Part shown: in pieces, positions 30,480-39,540 of the stretch | How positions within the stretch are numbered: position 1 is the stretch's first letter | Layout of the letters: each line of letters starts with the position of its first letter | Assembly: GCA_022820805.1 (NCBI GenBank) | Contig: JAJEEV010000044.1 | Location: 1 to 39,972, forward strand | Direction of reading: 5' to 3' | DNA length: 39,972 bases | Origin: Acidimicrobiia bacterium | GTDB lineage: Bacteria > Actinomycetota > Acidimicrobiia > Acidimicrobiales > Aldehydirespiratoraceae | Translations under genes and position numbers: made by a program | Notes under the pieces: generated by a model | Seen by the model: the letters and a program-made list of their open reading frames with translations, nothing else | What the model was told of the DNA's origin: nothing | Databases searched by the model: none

Positions 30480-31415
30480 GTGGCCGACGCGCTTCACATC
30501 GGGCCGGAGGTGACCGACGCGCTCGCCTCGGGCACCCCCGTGGTGGCGCTGGAGTCGACGATCTTCTCCGAGCTGGGTCTGCCCGAGCCTGCCAACCGGC
30601 AGTGCTTCCGGCGGGTGCAGGCTGCGGTGCGGGCCGCCGGTGCGGTGCCGGCCCTGTGTGGGGTGCTCGACGGCCGGGCGATCGTCGGCGCGAACTTCGC
30701 CGAGGCCGAGCGGCTGTTCGGCGGCTCGGTCAAGGTCGGGGCCCGGGATCTCGGCCCGGCGGTGGCCGGTCGACTCGCCGTCGGGGTGACCACGGTGTCG
30801 GCCACGGTGACGCTGGCCGCCGCGGCCGGTATCGAGGTGTTCGCCACGGGTGGCATCGGCGGGGTGCATCGGGGCGCCGGCCTCAGCGGCGACGTCAGCA
30901 ACGACCTGGAGGCCATGGCCCGCCACCGGGTGGTGGTCGTCTCGTCAGGGGTCAAGGCTTTCCTCGACGTGTCGCTCACCTTCGAGCGACTGGAGACGCT
31001 CGGCGTGGCCGTGCTGGGCTGGCGCACCGATCGCTTCCCGGCCTTCTACGTGCGTGACGGCGGGCCGGAGCTGTCGAGCACCGTGAACGACGGGCATGAG
31101 GTCGCAGCCGCCTTCCGGGCAGCCGCCGCTCTCGGACATCCCAGCGGGATCCTGGTGGCCAACCCGATCCCGGTCGACGCCGAACTCGACCGGGACGCGG
31201 TCGCAGAGGCGGTGGCCGACGCCGAGGCTGCGGCTCGCCGCGAGGGTGTGTCCGGCGGCGACATCACCCCGGTCGTCCTGACCGCTCTGACCGAAGTCAC
31301 CGGCGGCGAGGTGGTGCCGGCCAACATCGCGCTGGCCGAGTCCAACGCGACGGTGGCCGCCGAGATCGCCGACGCCCTGGCCCGACACTCTGCGGGACCG
31401 GGAGCCGTCTCGTGA
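30480..31415 (+). CDS. psuG: Pseudouridine-5'-phosphate glycosidase
   Basis: Reversibly splits pseudouridine 5'-phosphate into uracil and ribose 5-phosphate, for modified-nucleoside salvage. 311 residues. VVALESTIFSELGLPEPAN with Glu25, GGSVKVGARDLG with Lys85, TTVSATVTLAAAAGIEVFATGGIGGVHRGA, and VVSSGVKAFLDVS with Lys159 match the three catalytic residues of characterised PsuG. ILVANPIPVDAEL and the C-terminal NIALAESNA are also conserved. No psuK kinase is adjacent. The stop overlaps the P450 start as GTGA, coupling two genes of no obvious shared pathway. Confidence 0.95.
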   Translation: MADALHIGPEVTDALASGTPVVALESTIFSELGLPEPANRQCFRRVQAAVRAAGAVPALCGVLDGRAIVGANFAEAERLFGGSVKVGARDLGPAVAGRLAVGVTTVSATVTLAAAAGIEVFATGGIGGVHRGAGLSGDVSNDLEAMARHRVVVVSSGVKAFLDVSLTFERLETLGVAVLGWRTDRFPAFYVRDGGPELSSTVNDGHEVAAAFRAAAALGHPSGILVANPIPVDAELDRDAVAEAVADAEAAARREGVSGGDITPVVLTALTEVTGGEVVPANIALAESNATVAAEIADALARHSAGPGAVS

Positions 31416-32614
31416 GCGACGAGCTGCTGTTCCGGATCATCACCGATCCCGACGTGATCGCCGACCCTTACCCGTTGCTGCGGGAGCTGAGGGAGACATC
31501 GCCGGTGCACCGGACCGGCTTCTCGGACTTCTGGATCCTCACCCGCTTCGAGGACTGCCGGACAGCGCTGCGCGATCAGCGGCTGGGCAGTCCGGAGCCC
31601 GGCGAGGAGGCGCCGTCGCTGCTTGCGTCGGCCCGCCAGCCGAGGCGCGACGGGCCCCGGTCGCTCCTGTTCCTCAACCCGCCCGACCACACCCGGATCC
31701 GGTCGCTGGTGAGCCGGGCGTTCACGCCGCGCCGGGTCGAGCACATGCGCCCGACGGTCCGGGCCATGACCGAGGAGCTGCTCGATCCGTTGGCCCGGTC
31801 CACCGAGTGTGACCTGATCGACGCGCTGGCCTTCCCGCTGCCGGCCAACGTGATCAGCGAACTCGTCGGGGTGCCGGTCGAGGACCGCGACTGGCTGAGG
31901 CCCCTGGTGTCGGACCTGGCCGCCACCCTCGAGCCGAACCGCCAGCCCGGGGAGGCGGAGCGGGCCGAGGCCGCGTCGGTGAAGGTGAACCAGTACCTGC
32001 ACGAACTGATCGACCGCCGCCGGGCCGAGCCGGCCGACGACCTGCTGTCGGGGCTGGTCGCGGCCAGCGACGGCGAGGACCGCCTCACCCAGCAGGAGGT
32101 GGCCACCACCGTCTCGCTGATATACGCAGCCGGTTTCGAGACGACCATGAACCTGATCGGCAACATCGTCCACACCCTTACGCGCCATCCCGACCAGCTG
32201 GCCCGGCTGAGGGACGACCGCTCGCTGGTGCCCACCGCGGTGGACGAGGTCCTGCGCTTCGAGCCGCCGGTGCAGATCGACGGCCGCTACGTCCGGGCCG
32301 ACGCCGAGATCGGCGGCCACGTCATACCGCAGGGCCACGGGGTGCTGACGCTTCTGGGGGCGGCCAACCGCGACCCGGCTGCGGTGGAGGACCCGGACCG
32401 CTTCGACGTCGGGCGGGCCGAGGTGCCGATGCTGTCGTTCGGATCGGGCATCCACTACTGCCTGGGAGCGGCGCTGGCCCGTCTGGAGGGTCAAGTGGTG
32501 CTTGATGCGCTGCTGGACCGGTTCGGCACCTGGACGCCCCTGGACGACAACCCGCCGTGGAAGCGCAGGCTCACACTGCGGGGACTGGCGAGCCTGCCCG
32601 TCGCCTTCGCCTAG
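31412..32614 (+). CDS. Cytochrome P450, soluble bacterial class I type
   Basis: A haem-thiolate monooxygenase of 400 residues. I-helix oxygen-activation motif AGFETT (240-245), ExxR as E279-V-L-R282, and haem loop FGSGIHYCLGAALARLE with ligand Cys350. The N-terminus DPYPLLRELRETSPVHRT and LNPPDHTRIRSLVSRAFTP are typical of soluble CYP107/CYP125-neighbour actinobacterial enzymes. It has no fused reductase, and no ferredoxin gene is next to it. GTG 31412 overlaps the psuG stop. Substrate unknown; nearby CoA ligases and an enoyl-CoA hydratase-fold gene would fit lipid or terpenoid side-chain oxidation, but that is guesswork. Confidence 0.95.
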   Translation: MSDELLFRIITDPDVIADPYPLLRELRETSPVHRTGFSDFWILTRFEDCRTALRDQRLGSPEPGEEAPSLLASARQPRRDGPRSLLFLNPPDHTRIRSLVSRAFTPRRVEHMRPTVRAMTEELLDPLARSTECDLIDALAFPLPANVISELVGVPVEDRDWLRPLVSDLAATLEPNRQPGEAERAEAASVKVNQYLHELIDRRRAEPADDLLSGLVAASDGEDRLTQQEVATTVSLIYAAGFETTMNLIGNIVHTLTRHPDQLARLRDDRSLVPTAVDEVLRFEPPVQIDGRYVRADAEIGGHVIPQGHGVLTLLGAANRDPAAVEDPDRFDVGRAEVPMLSFGSGIHYCLGAALARLEGQVVLDALLDRFGTWTPLDDNPPWKRRLTLRGLASLPVAFA

Positions 32615-32638
32615 TAGCGCTGCCCTAGTAACCCTGCC

Positions 32639-33469
32639 CTAGTAGCCCTTCCATTGGGGCGGTCGGCGCTCCCGGAACGCCGCCACGCCCTCGGCGGCGT
32701 CGTGGGTGGCTGTGTTGAGCTCCACCGCCACGGCCTCCTCGTGGGCCATGGTGGCCCGGTCGGCGTCCAGGCTGCGGTTGACCAGCCACTTGGTCAGCGC
32801 GAACGACCGGCTGGGCCCGCTCGCCAGGCGCCCGGACAACTCCGCGGCCGCGGACTGGACCTCGTCGTGGGGCACCACCCGGTTCACGAGCCCGAACTGG
32901 TGGGCCCGTGCCGCGGGCAGGTCCTCGGCCAGCAGGAACAGCTCCATGGTGCGTCGCACCCCGATGATGCGGGGCAGCAGCCACGCTCCCAGCGCATCGG
33001 GCACCAGGCCGCGGCGAGCGAACACCTCCACGAACTTCGCTCCGTCGCCGGCGATTACCAGGTCGCAGGCCAGGGCCAGATGGGCGCCCATGCCGGCCGC
33101 GGTGCCGTTGACCGCCGCGACCACCGGGACGTCGCAGTCGAGCAGCGCCGAGAACAGCGAGTGCTGGCCGTCCAGCATCATCCGGCGGGGGTCGCCCATG
33201 ATCCGGTCGGGTACATCGGCGGACCGGTCGGGGTCGCTGTAGGAGTGCTGCAGGTCGGCGCCGGTGCAGAAGAAGCGGTCGCCGGCACCGGTAATGACCG
33301 CGGCGCGGGCCCGGTGGCTGGTGTTCAGCCCGTTGAGGATGTCGCGCACCCGGTCCCGGCACGGCGGGTTCAGGGCATTGGCGGCCTCGGGCCGGTCGAT
33401 GGTGATCCACGCCACCTGATCGCGGTATGCGAGGCGAACCTGCTCGTCGATGGATCGCTCAGCGCTCAT
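32639..33469 (-). CDS. Enoyl-CoA hydratase/isomerase-fold protein lacking both hydratase glutamates
   Basis: Crotonase fold, 276 residues. The oxyanion-hole elements are present: ITGAGDRFFCTGADL (59-73) and NGTAAGMGAHLALACD (121-136). Aligned by eye with classical hydratases, the two catalytic Glu positions fall on His130 and Phe150 (KFVEVFARRGLVPD), so hydration by the usual mechanism is unlikely. This IEVF/VEVF-type subgroup is common in actinobacteria; isomerase, thioesterase or C-C lyase activity is possible. ATG 33469 is chosen because TAGGTT lies 8 bases upstream; the longer frame overlaps the divergent ligase gene's leader. Confidence 0.9.
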   Translation of the reverse strand: MSAERSIDEQVRLAYRDQVAWITIDRPEAANALNPPCRDRVRDILNGLNTSHRARAAVITGAGDRFFCTGADLQHSYSDPDRSADVPDRIMGDPRRMMLDGQHSLFSALLDCDVPVVAAVNGTAAGMGAHLALACDLVIAGDGAKFVEVFARRGLVPDALGAWLLPRIIGVRRTMELFLLAEDLPAARAHQFGLVNRVVPHDEVQSAAAELSGRLASGPSRSFALTKWLVNRSLDADRATMAHEEAVAVELNTATHDAAEGVAAFRERRPPQWKGY

Positions 33470-33477
33470 GGTGAGCC

Positions 33478-33483
33478 AACCTA
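33478..33483 (-). promoter_or_regulatory. Putative leaderless-type -10 box (TAGGTT)
   Basis: TAGGTT on the minus strand lies 8 bases before ATG 33469 of the crotonase-fold gene. Confidence 0.4.
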
Positions 33484-33572
33484 CTCGCCCCGGCCCGGAT
33501 CTCGGGAGGCCTGTGTGCCGCAGAGCCACAGAACTCGCACCAAGAATCGGTGAGGCTGGCAGACTGCCGGCT

Positions 33573-35141
33573 ATGGCAGATACGGACGTGATTGGACTCT
33601 GGGCCATCGCCGAGGCCGACCCAGACTTCTGTGCCGTGATCGACCCCGAGCACAACCAGCTGACGTACGCGGAGATGGCCGCGCTGACGAACCGGATCTC
33701 GCGGGGCCTGCGGGCCGCCGGGCTGTCCAGGGGCGATCAGGTCACCACCCTGCTGCCCAACTGCTTCGAGCAGGTCGCGATCTGCCTGGCCGCCTACCAG
33801 AGCGGCCTGTACGTGACCACCATCAACTGGCACTTCGTCGGCGCCGAGATCAACTACATCGTCAACGACGCCGACACCAAGGCCTTCATCGTGCACGAGC
33901 GCTTCTCCGGCGAGGCCCGCAAGGCCCTCGAAGGCTGCGTCACCAGTGAGGCCAACCGGTTCTGCGTGGGTGGGCCGGTCGAGGGGTTCCGTCCCTTCGA
34001 GGAGCTGCTTGCCGGCCACACTGCCGACCGGCCCGACCCCGAGCACCTGGCCACCGGGTCGTTCATGTTCTACACGTCGGGCACCACCGGGAGGCCCAAG
34101 GGGGTGCGGCGCGCGCTCGATCCCCGGCCGCCCGACGAATCCGCATCGACCGCGGGCATGCTGCTGATGCTCTTCGGGTCCAAGCCCCACGACGGAAACG
34201 TCCAGATCACCCAGGCGCCCCTGTACCACACCGCGGTCAACAACTGGACCACGATGTCGCTGCACATGGGCCACACCGTCGTCCTGATGGACCGCTGGAC
34301 CGCCGAGGGGGCCCTCGAGCGCATCGAGCGCTACCGGGTGACCAACTCCCACATGGTCCCCACCATGTTCAACCGGCTGCTGCAACTCCCTGACGAGGTG
34401 CGGGAGGGCTACGACGTGTCGTCGCTGCGGGCCATGGTGCACGCCGCCGCTCCATGCCCCGTCGAGACCAAGCGTCGGATGATCGAGTGGTGGGGCGACT
34501 CGATATGGGAGTACTACGCGGCCACCGAGGGCGGCGGAACCTTCGTGTCGGCCGCGGAGTGGCTGGAGCACCCGGGCACCGTCGGCCGGGCCTGGCCCGG
34601 GTGCGAGGTGATCGTGGTCGACTCCGGGGGCAGCGAGCTGCCGCCGGGGGAGTCCGGAACGGTGTACATGAAGATGCCCGGCACGATCTTCGAGTACAAG
34701 GGCGACGACGCCAAGACCGCCGCCAGCCGGCTGCGGGACTTCTTCACCGTCGGCGACATCGGCTACTTCGACACCGACGGCTACCTCTACCTGAACGACC
34801 GGGCCAACGACATGATCATCGTCGGCGGGGTGAACATCTATCCCGCGGAGATCGAGGGCGAGCTCGTGCAGCATCCCGCGGTGGGGGACGCGGCCGTCTT
34901 CGGCGTGCCCAATCCCGACACCGGCGAGGAGATCAAGGCAGTCGTCGAGCTGCGCGGCGGCTGGGAGGCCGGCGACGGCACCACCGCCGCGATCCTGGAG
35001 TGGCTGCGCGAGCGCCTCGCCCGCCAGAAGCTGCCCCGGTCGATCGACTACACCACCGAGATGCCCCGCGACCCCAACGGCAAGCTCTACAAGCGCAAGC
35101 TGCGCGACCCCTACTGGGCCGGCCACGACCGCGCCATCTGA
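33573..35141 (+). CDS. AMP-forming acyl-CoA synthetase (FadD-like)
   Basis: 522 residues. NQLTYAEMAALTNRISRGL and VTTLLPNCFEQVAICLAAYQSGLYVTTINWH open the fold; P-loop MFYTSGTTGRPKGVRRAL, with an insertion before PLYHTAVNNWTTMSLHMG; A5-type WEYYAATEGGGTFVS; FFTVGDIGYFDTDGYLYLNDR; MIIVGGVNIYPAEIE; C-terminal catalytic Lys in PRDPNGKLYKRKLRDPYW. The AATEGGGT and KLRDPYW signatures are typical of actinobacterial acyl-CoA ligases next to steroid or fatty-acid catabolic genes. ATG 33573 is chosen by family start; no -10 box or Shine-Dalgarno sequence is obvious. Divergent from the crotonase-fold gene. Confidence 0.92.
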   Translation: MADTDVIGLWAIAEADPDFCAVIDPEHNQLTYAEMAALTNRISRGLRAAGLSRGDQVTTLLPNCFEQVAICLAAYQSGLYVTTINWHFVGAEINYIVNDADTKAFIVHERFSGEARKALEGCVTSEANRFCVGGPVEGFRPFEELLAGHTADRPDPEHLATGSFMFYTSGTTGRPKGVRRALDPRPPDESASTAGMLLMLFGSKPHDGNVQITQAPLYHTAVNNWTTMSLHMGHTVVLMDRWTAEGALERIERYRVTNSHMVPTMFNRLLQLPDEVREGYDVSSLRAMVHAAAPCPVETKRRMIEWWGDSIWEYYAATEGGGTFVSAAEWLEHPGTVGRAWPGCEVIVVDSGGSELPPGESGTVYMKMPGTIFEYKGDDAKTAASRLRDFFTVGDIGYFDTDGYLYLNDRANDMIIVGGVNIYPAEIEGELVQHPAVGDAAVFGVPNPDTGEEIKAVVELRGGWEAGDGTTAAILEWLRERLARQKLPRSIDYTTEMPRDPNGKLYKRKLRDPYWAGHDRAI

Positions 35142-35219
35142 TCCCGTCAACCGACGTCGCTCGGAGCTTCAGCCTGCCTTAGGGGTCCGGTCGGGCGGTT
35201 GGGACGTGATACTTGGGGC

Positions 35220-36772
<1,553 letters not shown>

Positions 36773-36773
<1 letters not shown>

Positions 36774-36787
36774 CCGGCGCGGCCGGC
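36773..36787. terminator. GC-rich hairpin at the end of the PLP gene
   Basis: GCCGGC-GCG-GCCGGC has perfect 6-base arms starting at the last base of the TAG stop, in the 71-base gap between convergent genes. There is no T-run, so termination is possible but unproven. Confidence 0.3.
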
Positions 36788-36844
36788 TCCCAGCGCGCCG
36801 GGCCGGTTGCAGCTCGGGCAGCCACGGGCCGGCGGGGGCGGGTC

Positions 36845-37501
36845 CTAGCGAGTGGCTCCATCCGGCGGAGCCGCGGCGCTGACATGCCTCATCACCAGCG
36901 CATTCCACTCGTCCTCGGTTGGGACGTGCCGCTCGTCCAGCCCGGCTGACATGAGCAGGGCAACGCCGATCCCGACCGCCTGGCACAGCAGAGAGACCGC
37001 GACCGTGTCGAGCTCCGGGTCGATCCGGCCCGCGTCCTTGCCGTCGTCGACCATGTCGCAGATCTCCTGGCCCCTCCCGTGGAGGTACTGCCGCAGGGAC
37101 TCCCGGATGTCCTCGTTGTTGCGGGCGCTGCTGAACACCTGCGCCATCACGTCTCGCTCGTCGTCATCAACCCGCAGACACGAGCGGAGCACGTCGCCCA
37201 GGGCCTCTGCCCCCGTCGCGTCGCCGGAGAACGCCTCGGCCCGGCGTGCCGGAAGCACCTGCTCGAAGATGTAGCCCAGGGCGGCCAGGACCACGTCGCT
37301 CTTGTTGGGCCACCGGGCGTAGACCGCGCCCGGCGTCAGCCCCGCTCGGCGAGCGATCGAACTGACGCGGGCTGCCTCGTAGCCGCGGTCCATGAACTCC
37401 CGGGCGGCGGCTTTCAGGAGGCGCTCCGTGGTCTGGTCCGTGCCGCTGCGACGGCGAGGCGCGAAGGGACCGTCGTATGGATATGGATCGGTTGCAGACA
37501 T
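36845..37501 (-). CDS. TetR/AcrR-family transcriptional regulator
   Basis: 218 residues. The N-terminal helix-turn-helix domain has TTERLLKAAAREFMDRGYEAARVSSIARRAGLTPGAVYARWPNKSDVV in the standard TetR arrangement (HTH about 46-66). The C-terminal helical ligand-binding domain (~75-210) includes a conserved-looking ESLRQYLHGRGQEI helix. ATG 37501 is supported by TAAGGT 7 bases upstream and by family length. It is divergent from the PLP enzyme at 37621; the shared region contains a 12-base inverted repeat over a TATAAT, the expected place for auto- and divergent control. The ligand is unknown. Confidence 0.93.
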   Translation of the reverse strand: MSATDPYPYDGPFAPRRRSGTDQTTERLLKAAAREFMDRGYEAARVSSIARRAGLTPGAVYARWPNKSDVVLAALGYIFEQVLPARRAEAFSGDATGAEALGDVLRSCLRVDDDERDVMAQVFSSARNNEDIRESLRQYLHGRGQEICDMVDDGKDAGRIDPELDTVAVSLLCQAVGIGVALLMSAGLDERHVPTEDEWNALVMRHVSAAAPPDGATR

Positions 37502-37508
37502 CGCGGCA

Positions 37509-37514
37509 ACCTTA
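37509..37514 (-). promoter_or_regulatory. Putative leaderless-type -10 box (TAAGGT) of the TetR gene
   Basis: TAAGGT on the minus strand, 7 bases before ATG 37501. AAGG inside the box could alternatively act as a Shine-Dalgarno sequence. Confidence 0.4.
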
Positions 37515-37541
37515 CAGCATCCCGTGCGAATGGGCGCAGAA

Positions 37542-37547
37542 TATAAT
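37542..37547 (+). promoter_or_regulatory. Perfect TATAAT -10 hexamer upstream of the PLP gene
   Basis: TATAAT is rare in this GC-rich window and lies 73 bases before ATG 37621. No TTGACA-like -35 is seen at 16-18 bases; TTACAG (37512-37517) is 24 bases away. It overlaps the inverted repeat at 37547-37558 by one base. Confidence 0.45.
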
Positions 37548-37558
37548 AGTACGTACAA
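37547..37558. promoter_or_regulatory. Inverted repeat TAGTACGTACAA, candidate TetR operator
   Basis: The central GTACGTAC is a perfect 8-base palindrome; extending to 12 bases adds one mismatch pair. It abuts the TATAAT in the divergent region between the TetR regulator and the PLP enzyme. TetR proteins normally bind such palindromes next to their own gene; the pairing is inferred from position. Confidence 0.5.
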
Positions 37559-37607
37559 CGATTCACGACCATTCGCCGATGGGAGTCCCCCGAGCCCGGC
37601 GGTCTTC

Positions 37608-37613
37608 TAGATT
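37608..37613 (+). promoter_or_regulatory. Putative leaderless-type -10 box (TAGATT)
   Basis: TAGATT ends 7 bases before ATG 37621 and provides a second candidate start site for this gene in addition to TATAAT 37542-37547. Confidence 0.4.
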
Positions 37614-37620
37614 GACGAGT

Positions 37621-38979
37621 ATGGGAGATGCCGCCTCCACCTTCGAGCAGTACGGGCCGCGGCTTGAGACGCATCGGTTCGTGGAACGCGGGGAGGTGCC
37701 CGCGGAGGCGGCCCGCCAAGCCGTCCGCGACCTCGACGCGGCCGTGAGCGGAGTCGAGGGACACGGTTTCGAGCGCACCCCCTTCGAACCGGCCCCGGAG
37801 CTGGCCGAGGCGGTCGGGAGCGGAGACTGCGAACTCTGGGTCAAGGACGAGACCGGCAACGTGTCGGGCTCGCACAAGGCCCGCCACTTGTTCGGCGTGG
37901 CCCTGGCCCACCGGTTGGCGGACGGCGCCGCCGGTGCCGGGGCGCCCCCGTACGCCATCGCCAGCTGCGGCAACGCGGCGCTGGCCGCCGCGGTCGTGGC
38001 CCGGGCCGTCGGCCGCCGGATCGACGTGTTCGTCCCGACCTGGGCCAACGACGCGGTGGTGGACCGCATCACCGAGCTGGGCGGGCGGGTGGTGCGCTGC
38101 GAGCGCGAGCCGGGCGTGCCCGGCGACCCGGCCCACCACGCCATGCTGGCCGCCATCGGGACCGGGGCGGTGCCGTTCTCGTGCCAGGGGACCGAGACAC
38201 CGGCCACCATCGACGGCGGCCGGACCCTGGCCTGGGAGATGGTCGACACCCTCGTCGAGCACGATGGCGGCCCGCCGGCCCGCCTGGACCGCCTGTTCGT
38301 CCAGGTCGGCGGGGGCGCGCTGGCCACTGCGGTGGTGACCGGGCTGGCCGACGCGGCGGCGCGGGGCGATCTCGCTCGACTGCCCAGGATCCATGCCGTT
38401 CAGCCGCACGGCAATCACCCCCTGGTGCGCGCTTGGGACACGCTGATGAGCGAACTGCGAGCGGAGGAGCGCGCCGGCGGGCGCGACCGCCAGTACTTCC
38501 TCGACCGGATCGTCTCCGCCCAGGCAGCTCCTGAGGGCACCATGGACAACCGGCTGCGTGCCAGAATCGCCGAAGAGATGGCGCCGATGAGTGAAAGCCG
38601 CGTCCAGGAACTGGTGCGCCGGCTTCGTGACGATCCCGACCGCTACATGCGGGCGTGGGACTCCGAGCCGGCGTCGTACGCCTCGGGGATCCTCGACGAC
38701 ATCACCTACGACTGGGTCGACATCGTCGAAGCCATGCTGGCCTCGGGTGGATGGCCCCTGGTCGCCTCCGAGGACGACTTCAGGCGGGCCCACCGGCTGG
38801 CCCACCGGCACACCGGCATCGACGTGTGTCCCACAGGGGCGGCGGGCCTCGGCGGCCTGCTGGCTCTGGCTGCTGCCGGTGACGGGACGGCCGCCCTGAC
38901 GCCCGGCGAGCGGGTGGCGGTGATGTTCACCGGACGGATGCGCCCCGGCGATCCCGATCCCCTGGCCTCCGGGTCCTAG
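37621..38979 (+). CDS. Fold-type-II PLP enzyme, threonine-synthase/diaminopropionate-lyase-like
   Basis: 452 residues. ELWVKDETGNVSGSHKARHLFG carries the Schiff-base Lys86; IASCGNAALAAAVVARAVG (113-131) is the substrate loop with Cys in place of the usual Ser/Thr-G-N pattern; LFVQVGGGALATAVV (225-239) is the PLP-phosphate Gly loop. A ~130-residue stretch after residue 270 (FLDRIVSAQAAPEG ... YDWVDIVEAMLASGG) is unassigned, before TGIDVCPTGAAGLGGLLAL, the usual C-terminal element near the PLP ring nitrogen. Probably an amino-acid beta-elimination or replacement enzyme. Divergent from the TetR gene and likely its target. A MarR gene follows 15 bases later. Confidence 0.88.
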   Translation: MGDAASTFEQYGPRLETHRFVERGEVPAEAARQAVRDLDAAVSGVEGHGFERTPFEPAPELAEAVGSGDCELWVKDETGNVSGSHKARHLFGVALAHRLADGAAGAGAPPYAIASCGNAALAAAVVARAVGRRIDVFVPTWANDAVVDRITELGGRVVRCEREPGVPGDPAHHAMLAAIGTGAVPFSCQGTETPATIDGGRTLAWEMVDTLVEHDGGPPARLDRLFVQVGGGALATAVVTGLADAAARGDLARLPRIHAVQPHGNHPLVRAWDTLMSELRAEERAGGRDRQYFLDRIVSAQAAPEGTMDNRLRARIAEEMAPMSESRVQELVRRLRDDPDRYMRAWDSEPASYASGILDDITYDWVDIVEAMLASGGWPLVASEDDFRRAHRLAHRHTGIDVCPTGAAGLGGLLALAAAGDGTAALTPGERVAVMFTGRMRPGDPDPLASGS

Positions 38980-38994
38980 CCGGAGGGGACTGCC

Positions 38995-39540
38995 ATGGAC
39001 AAGGACACGCGGGACGATCGGGACACCCGGGAGGCGAGGTGGTCTCTGTTCGACGACGACGTGCTCGGGTCGATCGCTCCCTTCGTGGCCAAGAAGCACC
39101 GCCACACCATCGACGTGCTGGTGTTGACGCTGCTGGCGGGACGCCAGATCGAGGCGTGGCTGTCGGACACGCTGTCCGTCCGCCAGCTCGACACCTCCGG
39201 CTACTTCGCGCTCAGCGCGCTGTGGCTGGCCGGTCCGCCGCACCGCATGACGGCCGGCGAGCTGGCCGAGCGCATCGTGCAGACCTCGGGCGGGGCCACC
39301 AAGACGATGCAGCGCCTGGTCGGCCGGGGACTGGTGCGCCGCGTGGCCGACCCCGACGACGGCCGACGCAGCCTGCTGGAGCTGACGCCCGAGGGCCTGA
39401 AGCTGGCCCGCGAGACGCTGGACCTGGTGCTCGACGCCTTCGACTCCGAGATCGGCCACCTGGGGGAGGCCGAGCGCGAGGGCGTGGCCGCAGCGGTGAA
39501 GCGCCTCGTGGTCGAGTTGAGCGAGCGCCTCAGCCGCTGA
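38995..39540 (+). CDS. MarR-family transcriptional regulator
   Basis: 181 residues with a winged helix-turn-helix in the MarR arrangement: MTAGELAERIVQTSGGATKTMQRLVGRGLVRRVADPDDGRRSLLELTPEG (about 82-132), where GGATKTMQRL is the recognition helix and the ADPDDGRRS loop the wing. Dimerisation helices lie at both ends. ATG 38995 has a good Shine-Dalgarno sequence (GGAGGGG). It is 15 bases after the PLP enzyme, so it is probably co-transcribed. Its 3' end overlaps the convergent helicase/nuclease gene by 11 bases. Confidence 0.93.
   Translation: MDKDTRDDRDTREARWSLFDDDVLGSIAPFVAKKHRHTIDVLVLTLLAGRQIEAWLSDTLSVRQLDTSGYFALSALWLAGPPHRMTAGELAERIVQTSGGATKTMQRLVGRGLVRRVADPDDGRRSLLELTPEGLKLARETLDLVLDAFDSEIGHLGEAEREGVAAAVKRLVVELSERLSR

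Noticed and set aside
30294..30926. A 211-residue N-terminal extension of the acyl-CoA ligase
   Set aside because: It would run through the inverted-end repeat and antisense to psuG; the family start and the TAGGAT box place the start at 30293.
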